Assembly: GCA_015143295.1 (NCBI GenBank)
Contig: CM026566.1
Location: forward strand, 10,155,072-10,219,071
Reading direction: 5' to 3'
Length of the DNA stretch: 64,000 nt
Origin: Tetracentron sinense
Taxonomy: Eukaryota > Streptophyta > Magnoliopsida > Trochodendrales > Trochodendraceae
Part shown: positions 46,145 to 58,575 of the stretch, piece after piece
Layout: every line of letters begins with the position of its first letter
Position numbering within the stretch: position 1 is the stretch's first letter
Notes under the pieces: model-generated
What the model saw: only the letters and a program-made list of their open reading frames with translations
The model's database searches: none
What the model was told of the DNA's origin: nothing
Made by a program: the position numbers and the translations under genes

Positions 46145-48253
46145 TATGCACCTTACTGATCAATGAGTACCTAAAGCATGTATAACCGACACAATTTTTT
46201 TACACAATCCTTCATTACAAAAAAAAATGAAAACAGGAGAATCCGATCAACTTTTACAAAACAAGGGCAGACACGTGATTCCTTGCGGGAAAACACAAAG
46301 GCTCGGGTTTAAACCTATAAATATTCAGTTAAAACTTCAAATTCATAAATTTATCTCCTAAACACTAAAAAGCTAAAGTTCAATAAATAGAGAATGGAAA
46401 GTTTGAAATTTAATTGCTCTATTTAATGTAGCTTTCAAGTGAATTTAGATTTAATTTTTTTAACTTAAATCTAATTAATTTCTAATCTAAATTTATCCTT
46501 ATGTTTAGTTGCTTAAGAATCAAGTAATGAGGATCAGAAAAGTGATTAAGACTTACAAATGAAACACTTATGACTGTGGAAAAAAAAAAAACTAAATAAA
46601 TAAATATATATATAATTTTGGACAAGCTCATAGATGTTTGATGCACATTTCTAAATACAGATGCGCGTTAATTCTGCAGCACGTTCTAGACTCACTGCTC
46701 AGTCCAAAAGTTCTAGATACAGATGCGCGTTAATTCTACAGTACGTTCTAGACCTAGTGCTCAGTCCAAAGTGATAAATATATTATAAACTCCAAGAATA
46801 GTGTAGGTCTCAAAATCCAAAAACATTATATACATCTCGTAACCATCATGCATAACATAAGTATCATACATAGTATAAATATCATACATTTCATGCATCA
46901 CATAAGCATCATGAACATATCACATCATGCACATCTCATAAGCATCATGCATAGCATAAGCATCATACATCTCATATGCATCATACAGATCTTAAAAGCA
47001 TCAAGACGGGAGACCTATCGCCAAAAAAAAAAAAACCTTCTAAAATAAAGATTCATGAATGTAATTCATTTGAACAACCACTAATTTACGATTTATAAAA
47101 GTCTAAAGGTATTGATAGAATTCAATAAGCAGAACGAAATTATGGGAAAATGTCTCTTAAGTACACTGTGATTCTAAAATTAACGAGATCCCCTTAGATC
47201 TCATATGCTATAATCTTCTTAATGTATTTAATTTAATTATGAATTTAGTTAATTAATATTCTTCATAATAAATGATGACTACTTATATATCAAGCTCTCT
47301 ATATTATATATGATATAATAAATCAAGAATAAGGTGTACAATAATTAGAGTCTATATGGACTTTTATTTTGATAATCCTTAATTAGATTAGAACTACAAA
47401 ACAAAAGAAAAAAAATGAGAGTAGGTCGTTCCACCCTTTCACTCTATCATTAACTAGGAATTTGAAGGTAGAAAAGAATCCTAATATGTTTAGGAAACAG
47501 CCGAATAAAAAAAGGGTCTTTTGTAGGTAAGTTACTATTATCCTCTCTCTTACGAATTGACCTTCATTGCAAACCTGATGGCCGAGAGATGATAATGGAG
47601 AGAAGTCTTTTGACCGTGAGTTCAACACATGCAAAGTAAGATTTACACTTATTTGACAAGATAAAGAATGACTTTAATGATTACATAGGTTTCTTGTAAA
47701 TAAATATAAATAAGCGTTATTATATGAGAGAAAATAAATAAATAAAATAGCCTGTATGATTACATGGATTTAAAAAAAATATATATAAGTTTTATTAGAT
47801 TTAAAATTTAAAAGAAAAAAAAGTTATGATTACAAATTTTATTATAGTAATAGTGAAATTTTTTTTTTTAATAAATAATAATTATATGAGATATTTTTTA
47901 AGTATAATAGGTAAGAACTCCTCATTTATAACTAAGTGACTGTGAGCTCTATCCATCCAAAGATATCACCTCAACAGCCTTGTCCGACTACTCAAGACAA
48001 ATTCTTTGTCATCTCAAAATAAATGCCCAAACATCTGATGATGTAATGCAAGGTACGTCCTACCCTAAAGATGACCTTAAATGAGATGTCGTAGAAGATT
48101 GAGTAAATTTTCTTCTATTTTAGAGTTATTATATTACGTTTACTATGATTGGTTGCAATAGATGTGTGTATTATATGAGTAGGTGACTTATGCAGTTATT
48201 TGACACACTTAGTTAGACTATATAAAAAACATAAGTATCCCAAATGTTCGTCT

Positions 48254-50449
48254 TGAAAGTATGCCTCTTTTTAATTTAGAAACACAGTTCTTGGGGGGCA
48301 TACATCGAATCCCAAGATCTGACTAAGATTCTAATTGATTTTATTCAATGAAGGTAGGAATAACATTCACCTTTGCGACTTTGAAATTGTTAAGTCAAAT
48401 CCACGTTAGAATAGTACTCGAAAAACTTCACAAGTGTCAAGTCTCCTGTCGATTCACACGAACCTTCTTTTTCCTTTAAAGCTTTCTCTAATGGAAGCTA
48501 ATGGCCCTTCCAAATTTCATGTTCTTTTATCTTTTCTTCTTTTCTTTGATCCAAGAACCTTTCTTGATCAAACAAGATCAAATCTTGATCTTCAAAGAAC
48601 TTGTTCTTGATCATCAAGATCAAAAACCAAACAAAAAAGAAGAAGGGGAAGGGTGACCGTACACCCTCAAAGGGGGAGAGGGCTGGGCGTAAACTTGAGG
48701 AGAGGGAGAGAAGAAAAAATTCTGGAGAATTATATATCTTAAAGGGCTAGGCATCCAATCTTTTATATAAGTTCCATCTTGGTTGCTTGAATTGTAATCC
48801 AATTATAATTCATTAACCTTATCTTAATCCAATTAGGATTCCTCAATAGTTTCCTTTATTGATTATTCTCCTAATCCAATTAGGATTAATCTTAAAAGAA
48901 ACCAACCTTATCCATTAGTAACTAATCTTATCCTTATCCAATAAGGAATCTTGAATTAGTAACTAACTAATGGAATCCCTAACAATTAGGGAATCTTTAA
49001 TTAGTAACTAACTAACTAACTAACTAACCTTACCTAATAAGGATATTAGTTATTAGAAACTAATTAAAATAATAACAATTATTATTCCTCCTTGAAGTGG
49101 GCGTCCCACCCTAGGTGGGTCCCTCCCCACATGCCTAAAGGGATTCCAAAACCCTCTTGGTCCCTTGAATTATTCTTTTATAATAATTCCCAATGGGTCC
49201 TACCCATTTGGTTTTTCACATCTAATGTGATTCCACCTTTTAGAGCTTCACTATACCATATAGTGATTACTTAGAGAAATTAATTAATTTAATTATAAAT
49301 TAAATTAAATACTTTAAGAAGGTCCTTGTGTGTGGGATCTAAAGGGATCTCCTATTTCCGGTTGTGGGACCAAGTACTTCACCTTTTTGGTTGAAGCATT
49401 GTTACTAGGAAACACCTTTCCTATACTCCATTAGGATTATAGAATTTTATCTATATCCCTGGACTTCCACCAATCACAATTAATGTCCATTAACACAATG
49501 TGATTAACCTCCAGAAATTAGAGAATTGCTTGTAAGTACCATCTCACAATATATTTACAAATAAATTATTTCACATTCCGATATCACTTGTAAGCTTCCG
49601 GGATTGGAACAATTCCACTGTCTTAGTCCCTAGCTTATGAATAGAACCCTTTCTCATGATTACTTTTTCAATGAACTGAACCTCCAAAACACTTTTGAAG
49701 AAACATTAGAAAAGAACTGACATATATATATTTATATATACATTTCCATATTGAAAATATCAACTCCGATAAAGACCATTTTACCGAAAAGCACCAGTAC
49801 TGGATTTAAGAGTTCAGTTTAACAAGTATCACCTTGATATCATTATCTCCAATTAAGGAGTTGTGGATTCCTTATTGAGTGTTTACACACTTCTCCAAAC
49901 ATAGTGTACATGACCCAACGTACCCAGAGTTAGTCCTGTGTATTGGACATTGCCGATTGGCACATCAAAGCCATATAGACAAATGTCTGAGAAGATGTTA
50001 ACCTCTCAGGTCTAAGGAAAATTTTTCAAATGGATAACCCTAATACAATCTGACAGTGTATTCCATAGGGTATCCACTAGTGACCCCGTTCAGTATTATG
50101 TACTTGCTACATATACTCACATGTTAGTCAAGAGTCACCACTCTCTGTGAATGAGATTCATCACACTATCTCATTGAATTACACATGTGCAAGCCATGAT
50201 GAAGTACAACGCCCAACGAGTACTCTAGAGGCTTCGAACAATATTAAGTTTACAAGGAACCGGAAAGTCATATCTCCTCGCAACCTTTGCATGATTTTTC
50301 TACAATGTTACCTATGGAACTTTATGTCCTCATCATATGAGACAATAATTAATATAAATACCCTTTATAGTTGGTTGTGTGAATATGATGCTTATCTAAT
50401 CAACATAGAAAAGTCTCTTATTGGCTTTCGAGGGCATATATGTCCAACA
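48254..50449 (-). mobile_element. Solo LTR of family G (2196 bp)
   Basis: Ends TGAAAGTATGCC and TCCAACA, with the perfect 5-bp duplicate cgtct (48249-48253 and 50450-50454). It was inserted just upstream of the polypurine tract of element D. It gives the full length of the G LTR. Confidence 0.95.
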
Positions 50450-50499
50450 CGTCTAAGGTATGTAATTTTGAGGACGAAATTCTTTTAAGGGGGGGAGGA

Positions 50500-53400
50500 T
50501 GTAGAGACCCGAAATTTAGTTTTTTGGCATTCGTGCCATTTACATAAATTCCTTAGAATATGCATCCAATTTTAAATGTATGTGTTCCTATGAAAATTAA
50601 TGTGAGCTGCCTAAATTAGTAAACTCTTATATAATAATAATAACAGTGACTAACTTATTATTATTATTAAATTAAAAGTACTGGGTTCAAGGAACACCTC
50701 ATTGCTTAAAATTTGCCTAAGGTATCTATTTTCTAACTTTTAGGAGTATAGGAGTTTAAACTTTGAGTTCTCAGTATTAACCCAATATTTTGAGATTCGT
50801 GTTTACCTTCATCCAACTTGATGAGAAATTTTTACCTCCATAGACTTGAAATTGGGGTTTGTCTATGAATAAGAAATTGTTCCCCTTCGAATAATGGTTC
50901 CAATGCAAGTTGAATCTTCCAATTTCGATAACTGAGTCAAAAGTTACGAGCAAAATACCGGAGCAAGGTTTAGAAAAAAAAAAAGGGATCCGACTGATCG
51001 GCCAACTAGAGCCGATCGATCGGTGGTGGCGGGGATCGATCAGCCAAAACTCACTGATCGATCGGTGGACGCTGAAATATGCGCGAAAACGTTCATTTTT
51101 TACTTTCTAAGTTCTCTTTAGTCCCCAAACTCTATAAATAACCCTCCAACTCGTGAGTTAGGGTTTCCATAGGCTTCTAAACCTAAAAGAGAGAAAAGAG
51201 AGCTTCCTAAGAGATCAAAAGGGAGAATCTTGAGGAGTTCAAGGATTAGATCAAAATAAAGGAAGAAGGAGGCTTGGAGATCGATATACAGCCTTATTCG
51301 TAAGCGATAGATCGTAGAGAAGCAATCAAGTGAGATAAATAACAGATCTAGTATCCAATATTTTGAATAGTAAATCTAGAATAATGAATAAAAATGAGTA
51401 AATCAAAGGAGAGATGTAAAGTTGGGTAGGATCCATGAATATGTCAACTATTTTTGTTTATTATGGTTGATCTATTAAAATAGGAGGTGAAGAACCCATT
51501 TATGAAATTGTTTATTTATTCTTGATGGTTAAATTAGGATGTGAAGAATTTAGTGAAGATATTGTCTTATTGTTTTGATAGATAAAAATAGGATGTGAAA
51601 AAACATGATTATAGTCTCTGTTATTGAAGGATTAACATAGGATGTGAAGAACTATATTTAAATTCTATTTTATTATTTATGGGTGATAAAATAGGATGTG
51701 AAGAACTAGATTTTTAGTTTTTAGTTCATGATTCCTGAATGATTAAACTAGAATGTGAAGAGCAGTAATTATGATAGTAATTTATTACTAGTGAAGGATT
51801 AAATTAGGATGTGAAGTACCCAGTTGTTATATAGTTTTTATTATTTATTGAGTTGATGTAAAGGATTTATTGATGATATAATTTTATTATCATTAGAATG
51901 TTAAAATCGGATGTGGAGAACCTATTACAGATACTGTTTTATTATCACAGAATTATTATATTAGGATGTGAAGAATTATGTATAATTTATTTATGATTCA
52001 ACATGGGGATTGAGAAAGTTATTGAAGTGTGCAAATTTATGAGAAAATGAGATGGTGGATGGAATGAATGGATGATTTAATTGTGATATTTAATGATGTT
52101 TGAGTTGATTTTATGTTTAACAATTTAAGAAAATTATTATTAATTAAAAAGGATTACATTTAGGATATTGATCTTGATTAAACAAACAAGGAATTTTGAC
52201 AGTTAAATCAGATCGTGATGTAGGAATATTTTTAAGACCAACTGTGATTTTTATATTGTTGAATCATTAGAAATATGATGGTTTGTGTATTGCTTTTATG
52301 TTCCTAATACGTGATATATCATTGGGTAAACGAACCTCTGATGAAAGTCAAGCTTGTCTAGTCCTAGTTAACGTAGTGGTATGGGACGCTATGGTGAGAT
52401 GTCCTATGGCCCTTAACGGTTAGTCTTAGGTGAAATTTAAACAAGAGGTGTATCATTGTGCACTCACGAACGAAAAAAATGCAAAAATATGAATAAAGAA
52501 TTAAAGATATTAATAAAATGTAAGTAAGACCAAAAGCAAAGTAAGAAAAGTTTGTAAGTAAGAAAGAAAGACACACGAAAGTGATAATGCATGTTGTGTT
52601 GTGCACCACCGGAAACCATCAGAAAGGGCAAGATGTATGCCAAAGTAAGTAAGTCATCGTACCGGAAAATGTACTAAGTCGTCCGTACCGGAGAATGTAC
52701 GAAGGGTGGTATCTCGGTAAAATAAAGTATTGCAACCCCTTTCCTTATACGGTAAAGCGGTATTTTAAGTTATTAATAATGCATGTGAATGTGTTGTTCA
52801 TGGGATGATAATGTATGAAGTATAAAGAGTAAGAAAAGAAAGATCACCAAAGATGCTAGTGCCTTGCTTCAAGATAAGTTTCCAAGGGTATTAGCTATCT
52901 AGCTTCAAGAAAGATCACAAAGAAAAGTAAGAAAAGAAGAAAAATAAGAATGTAAGAAAAGTAAGAAAAAAAAAAGTAAGAAAATGAGAAAAGTAAGAAA
53001 AGAAAGAAAGAAATTGACGTAATGTATTTGGTTGTTTTCCGCACTCTGATTATGTATGTGAACTGATGTATGAATATTTAAACTGCATATAATTTAATGT
53101 TCATTATATTGTTCACTATGGTCTGTTATATACGCGGAGTAACTCGTTACTCAGCCGATAACTTTTGTTGTCGACAGGTTCAGGTTCAGGTGCAGGTTTT
53201 GACATTTGTGCTCCCGGACATTGGGAAGAGGAAGAGTATATTGAGGAACTCGAAGGTGACTACCCAAAGAGGAGAGGGATCTTGATCGTTAGCCCTACTA
53301 TTGGATTTAATTTATTAGTAGTCAGGTTCAGGGAGACTTTAATTGACTTGTTAGGGATTTATGGTTAGTTAGTTTTGATTTATGATCATGATGGATGATC

Positions 53401-53574
53401 AGGATTCATTTTATTTCAGTTGTAGTAAGGATTATGGATTTAGTTGATATTTTAATCGAAGAAATTTTTAAGTTCAGATTTTAGTATGCCTTTAAAGCTT
53501 ATTAAATGGATTAAGTCAAGTAAGTCACGTGCCAAGATCTCACATCCTCCTAGGTGGGGTTTTGGGGCGTGACA
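50500..53574 (+). repeat. 3' LTR of element D
   Basis: Same module order as the 5' LTR. One additional GGATGTGAAGAA unit accounts for most of the length difference. Confidence 0.9.
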
Positions 53575-54423
53575 GCACGTCATCATGCCACGCGGATTGC
53601 CACGTCAACTGCCACGTCTCCAACCATATGGGCTACCATGACACGTCAGCATGGCACGTCAGCATGGGGTTCCAATCTTCATGTCACGTCATCTTAGAGT
53701 GCCTAGTCAGCTGCCACATGGGCAAGCTGACCCCTAAACTTTAAAAGGCTCGTGTGGGCTCGTTTTAACTCCAATTTTGACGGCGTTTTCACCGTTGGAT
53801 CACAAATTTTATGCCCTATCTGACTATGTGTTTAGAAAAAAAATTTAAGCTTCTGTAATTTTTATTTTATAATTTATAAGCATATTTTTCTTATTAAAAA
53901 ATGCTCAAATTATTTTTAAATGAAATTTAAAAATTACAGAGGCTAATTTTAAAATTCTAGTATATTATTGGATTTTTTTTTGTCTATTGGTTAGACACCT
54001 AGGGGTTGAATTTGTTAATGGATTCATTAAATTGCATAATTAAAGCCTTTGTCAGCTTATTTTCGTTACATAATACATGTATTGAAGATTTTGTATCTTC
54101 AATCATGTTTAAGTTTATGTCACTTGCTTGGTCCCTTAGTGGTTGAGTGGGGTTCTGATGATGATTTATATATATATATGTTAATATAAATGCACGTGGA
54201 AATATTGGGCGAGGTATCTATACCCCTAATATATACATTTGATCAAAAATAAATAAGTAAATATATTCTTATTCAACACAATTTGGGAGATGATTCCGAG
54301 TTTAGCAAAGTTTCGATCTTAAATATGTTGAGAAGATAATATTTATTAATTGGATTTTTGAACAAATAAAGGAGATGTGCACAATAACTAATAATGTCAC
54401 CCTTGTAATCTGAACGTATAGAA
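53575..54423 (+). other. Leader of the outer copia, right part
   Basis: Sequence between element D and gag. The first 150 bp carry many CCACGTC/ACACGTCAG motifs, continuing a pattern seen left of the insertion (42305-42353). No coding content. Confidence 0.55.
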
Positions 54424-55172
54424 ATGGTAGCAAAGAATGCAGTAGCTGATCTTGTTAGGGGTGAAAAACTGACAGGAAGTAACTATGACATCTGGCACAA
54501 CAAGATTCAGTATCTTCTGAATGAGCAAGAGCTCCTGGAAGTTTTGTACAGTAAGATGTCCAAACCTGAGGAAGGGCAAACGGCCCAACACCGTCGTGAT
54601 CTGGAGGCCTACCAGTCTTGGTATAAGAAGGATCAAAGCACGTGCTTTACTATGTTAAGCAGCATGCACGATGACCTAATTGGAGAGTATGAGGCTTTCC
54701 AAATAGCCAAAGACATGTGGGACCAGCTCAAGTTTGACTTTGGAGGTGCATCCACAACAAGACTAAGGAGCCTAGTACTTAAATTTGAGGTGTAACGTAA
54801 GGATCACAAGCAAACGATGACTGAACATCTTAGGGTGATGTCCGAGATGATTCGAGACTTGAAGGCTCCTGGGAATGTCCTTACAGATGAACAACAGGTT
54901 CAGTCAATGATCCAATCTCTGCCAGATTCATGGGTAAACATGAAGCAAATCATGACCCATAACGAGAATATCAAGAATTTCTCTAATATATCTCGTCATG
55001 TGGAACATGCAGCGGAGCGCCAAGAGGCGACCAAATCTGCAGGGTTTAGCTGCAAATATAAGAGTAAGGCAGCAAGGCAGGGTGGGGCAAGCTCGAGTGC
55101 TCCTAAAGGAGGTCCAAAGTTTAAACAGGAAAATCCCAAACATAAGAGGGGTAAGTGCGGTGGTAAGAAAAG
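54424..55172 (+). pseudogene. Copia gag, first part (fossil, interrupted by element C)
   Basis: The start MVAKNAVADLVRGEKLTGSN leads into YDIWHNKIQYLLNEQELLEVL and MWDQLKFDF, typical of the UBN2-type gag domain of plant copia elements. A second segment carries MTEHLRVMSEMIRDLKAPG and LPDSWVNMKQIM, then a basic Lys/Arg-rich stretch. Gag would form the virus-like particle. It is interrupted by element C at 55173 and broken. Confidence 0.85.
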
Positions 55173-55975
55173 TGTAGAATCCCGGAAATTCAAGTTCACT
55201 ATACTATGAATAGTGCCAATGAAAGGTGCCCTTGTATGGTATGTGTGAAGGCCTAAGGCCTCCCATTGTGTTCTTGATATTATGATTAGTCAATCGAGGG
55301 TTTTAGGTACATGGTTTGAGTCGTAAAAAGAGAGTGTAAAGATACTCTAAGTAGGTGAAACCAAGGGTACAAATACCCTAAGTGTTTCAATGGGTTGTTG
55401 GTGAATAGTGCTAGTGCATGAGGCATAGAGAGGCCGGAGCCTCTCATGCATGTCGGTGTGAATTTAAATAATCATTGAGGTGGGTTAAAGACTTATGGAG
55501 AATGATTTATGAGGTGTGAGTAGGGTGTTGGACACAAGGGAAAAAAAGTGTGAAAACACTCGAGGTATTCTAGGTGTCGAAAAGGTATGTTTCGGCATTT
55601 ACCTCAACTTTAAAGAGCTCTAGTTTAGTCATCGTTGCTTAGAATTGAGTGATTACTGAATTTTTGGAAAGGTATTAGAACCCTCTTCAAGGTTCATGTT
55701 GATCACTTTCCCTGATTTTGAGTCGGGGTTGAGTCAAAGTGGGATTTCCAAAATCGGGTCGGCTGTAAATTTGGGCTGTCGCAACCCATTGCAGACCAGT
55801 CAGCTTTAGGGGAATTTTGGTCTATGAATAAAGAAGAATTAAAATTTCTTTAAAACATTAAAATTGTTCCCCTTCGAAAGAAGAATTCAACGCAAGTTGA
55901 ATCGTCAAAATCGGAGAACCGAGTCAAAAGTTATGGGCAAAATACTGAAGTGCGTTTTGCAGCACCAATCAATAC

Positions 55976-56060
55976 CGAGGGCTCGGTCCACTACCGAGAG
56001 ATCGGTCAAAAGCACCGATCGATCGGTCCACTACCGGTAGATCGGTCATCTATCGGTCCT
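55976..56060 (+). promoter_or_regulatory. CGATCG palindrome cluster, element C U3
   Basis: Sites such as ACCGATCGATCGGT with variants CCGAGAGATCGGT and CCGGTAGATCGGT. Repeated in the 3' LTR at 61217-61300. Confidence 0.5.
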
Positions 56061-57135
56061 ACGCGATTTTCAGAAATTGTTTTCGGGGTTTTTGGTCTTT
56101 TGGCCACTCCACCCTTATTTTTAAGGGTTGGCTCGAGCCAAGGGTGTTCATAAACACCCTTAGCAATATTTTGAGAGAGAGTAAGAGAGGAGAAAAGGGG
56201 TTTTCTCCTAGGGCATCAAGCGGAGAAAGATAAAGGGTTTGGAAACCCTAGAGCATCCCAAAAGCTTGGATCTCTCAATTTACGGCTCAAGCACGTGAGG
56301 AGCACATTCTCCAAGCTCGGCAGCGTCTTCCACGGTATTTTTCAAGGGTTTTCTTCTCTTCTTCAAGGTTAGTACACCCTACTAACTTCTTTAGCAATAA
56401 CCTAGATTCCTTTCTTGAAAATGATGATTTTTGGATCTTGTGTTCTTTCCTTTCCTTGAAATGCATTATTTTCCCTAATTATAAACAAGATAATTATTTG
56501 GTGAATGGGATGTGGATTGTTGGACATGGAGGCGATTAGATGCCGTATTGTGTGATGTGTGTGATGGAAAATGGTGGATGGGCATTGTACGAATAATGAA
56601 CGCACGCCTTGTGTATGATGAAACATATGAACATTTAAGAACTTGAAATAATGTGGTTTGAATGTGTTACTCATTAGGTGTTTGACAAAATGCATGAATG
56701 AGAATGCCAAGAATAAAATGAAGGAATTGGGAAATATGACTTGTGTAGTTTTCCTTAAAAGGGTGATTTTAAAACAAATGCTCTATATGTGTTCATTGAA
56801 TTCCCCATGCCTATGCAATTACAAGAAATGCCATATTATGCTTTATTGTTTCATGTTAACATGATTATGAAAAAGATAATTGAAATGTAATATGTGTCCC
56901 TTGATTCATCTATGATAGTACGATCGTCACGCATGCATGAACCAAACTTTTTGAATATAAGCATATGAAATAACAAGAAATAAGCATATGACAAGGAGGT
57001 TGGTAGCCCAGGGATGTGCGGGTGCTAGCCTCTGGTTCACAAGTTAAATTAACATGAATGTCAAGGGTAGGGCATATCCCTAGGATATGTCATACATGGC
57101 TCACAAGAAAACACGATAATCAAGGAAATGAAGAT

Positions 57136-57861
57136 GCTAATGTGTTCCGTTCCGTCATAGTCCGGGCATTAGCTAAGCAAGTGAAACAAGTGAAGTTACT
57201 AATGTGTTCCGTTCAATCATAGTCCGGGCATTAGTAAGCAAGTTGCTAATGTGTTCCGTTCCATTATAGTCCGGGCATTAGCAAAGTAAAACAAGAAAGA
57301 TACTAATGTGTTCCATTCAATTATAGTCCGGGCATTAGTAAACAGGGATAACTAGTGTGTTCCATTCCACCATAGTTCGGGCACTAGTCAAGTCAAGCAT
57401 GAGGCTAATGTGTTCCGTTCCATTATAGTCCGGGCATTAGTCAAACAAGATACTAATGTGTTCTGTTCAATCATAGTCCGGGCATTAGTAAGCAAGTTGC
57501 TAATGTGTTCCGTTCCATTATAGTCCGGGCATTAGCAAAGTAAAACAGGAAAGATACTAATGTGTTCCGTTCAATTATAGTCCGGGCATTAGTAAACAAG
57601 GATAACTAGTGTGTTCCGTTCAACCATAGTCCGGGCACTAGTCAAGTCAAGATAAGGATACTAATGTGTTCCGTTCAATCATAGTCCGGGCATTAGTAGG
57701 CATGGTGCTAATGTGTTCGGTTCCATTATAGTCCGGGCATTAGCAAAGGAAAGCAAGAGCTAGTATGACCGTCCAAGTCATAGTTCGGGTACTAGTTAAA
57801 CATGACACGCAAGAATAACAAGAACCTAGTATGTCCGTCCATTTCATAGTTCGGGTACTAG
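57136..57861 (+). repeat. Array of 14 covarying hairpin units, element C 5' LTR
   Basis: Each unit of about 37 bp is an inverted repeat around GTGTTCCGTTC ... ATAGTCCGGG. Arms differ between units but stay complementary within a unit: ACTAATG with CATTAGT, GCTAATG with CATTAGC, ACTAGTG with CACTAGT, CTAGTA with TACTAG. Spacers are variable, 10-30 bp. The 3' LTR copy (62377-63040) has 13 units. Confidence 0.9.
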
Positions 57862-58181
57862 CTAAACAAGAATGAAACAAAGCATGTGTGATTCCCACGA
57901 TACAAGAATAAGACGAGAATAAGTTGTAAATACGGCAAACGAGTTTTGGAAAATCACAAGAAGTATTATCAAGAACAAGTCATGACTTTTGAATACAAGT
58001 TTACAATGCATGAGTTAAAATATGTTGTTCATGATTTACTTTACATTATTATTTCTTTTAGCTTCCGCACTCTGATTATGTACCTTTGATGAACTGTATC
58101 ATGTATGACATATTAATGTTATTACTATTGTTAGCTAGTAGGTTGTACTCGCTGAGTATTCCATGCTCAACCGTACTTTTT

Positions 58182-58274
58182 ATGTCGGCAGGTACAGTAT
58201 GCGATTTGTGGACTCTTGTCCCTTGGATCGAGGTAGCTCGGTGTGAGCAGGAGATCCTTCGGATGGTTACCTAG
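58182..58274 (+). CDS. Short frame at the microORF position, element C 5' LTR
   Basis: A 30-residue frame MSAGTVCDLWTLVPWIEV followed by a short mixed tail. MSAG, the D-[LI] pair and PW[IV]E align with the family B and F microORFs, but the acidic tail is not kept. A copy lies in the 3' LTR at 63361-63453. Diverged homologue of the conserved microORF (inference). Confidence 0.35.
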   Translation: MSAGTVCDLWTLVPWIEVARCEQEILRMVT

Positions 58275-58575
58275 ATATTAGGAGGCTTGGCATATGGTCA
58301 ATGGTTGGGATGAGTTAGCGAGAGAGACATGTATTTGGGTTCTTGTGTTTGGGGATGTTGTCTCACTTGAGTTGGGACTCAAGTGGAGGAGTTCATGTTT
58401 ATGTTGTAAATCCTATTTAATTATTGTAATCAAATGCACTTGGAATATAGTTAAGTATTTAAAGAAATTTCTAGTTCTCTATTTTGCATGCCTTGTATAC
58501 TCTTGCAGGTTGATTTAAGGTTAGGTCACGTCGCCAAAGTATCCTAACTCCTAGGGGGTATTTTGGGGCATTACA

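Larger units (their letters stand above)
45388..50499 (+). other. Internal region of element D, non-coding
   Basis: After the primer site, the leader reads AGGCATTAGGTCACCTAGGG, like the A gypsy leader. A pair of direct repeats with AGATACAGATGCGCGTTAA lies at 46640-46770, and CATAAGCATCATGCA-type repeats at 46848-46990. Both have counterparts in element C (59275-59330 and 59350-59560). An (AT)n microsatellite lies at 46107-46142. No coding similarity in 5 kb. Confidence 0.7.
42354..53574 (+). mobile_element. Non-coding gypsy-type element D (LARD-like), with nested G solo LTR
   Basis: LTRs 42354-45387 (3034 bp) and 50500-53574 (3075 bp) open TGTAGAGACCCG and close GTGACA. A tRNA-Met primer site (45392-45403) and a polypurine tract AAGGGGGGGAGGA (50487-50499) complete the frame. 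The internal region, without the inserted G solo LTR, is about 2.9 kb and shows no gag or pol. LTRs differ by very roughly 5% by eye. A clean 5-bp target duplicate is not obvious (ccatg against gcacg). The target is the copia leader, rich in CCACGTC repeats. Confidence 0.85.
55173..58575 (+). repeat. 5' LTR of element C
   Basis: Opens TGTAGAATCCCGG, closes GGGGCATTACA. Modules: shared U3 block (55866-55950), CGATCG cluster 55976-56060, one family B-type unit in reverse (56995-57045), the covarying hairpin array, box TTCCGCACTCTGATTATG (58063-58080), a stem-loop and a short frame. Confidence 0.95.

Noticed and set aside
54397-55199. Minus-strand frames under the copia gag
   Set aside because: Shadows of the plus-strand gag.
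56402-56710. 102-codon minus-strand frame repeated at 61643-61951
   Set aside because: Duplicated only because it lies in both LTRs of element C; antisense to the element, with no recognisable domain.
57136-57861. CRISPR-like look (repeats with spacers)
   Set aside because: Repeats are variable with covarying arms, spacers are related to each other, and it lies in a plant LTR with no cas genes.
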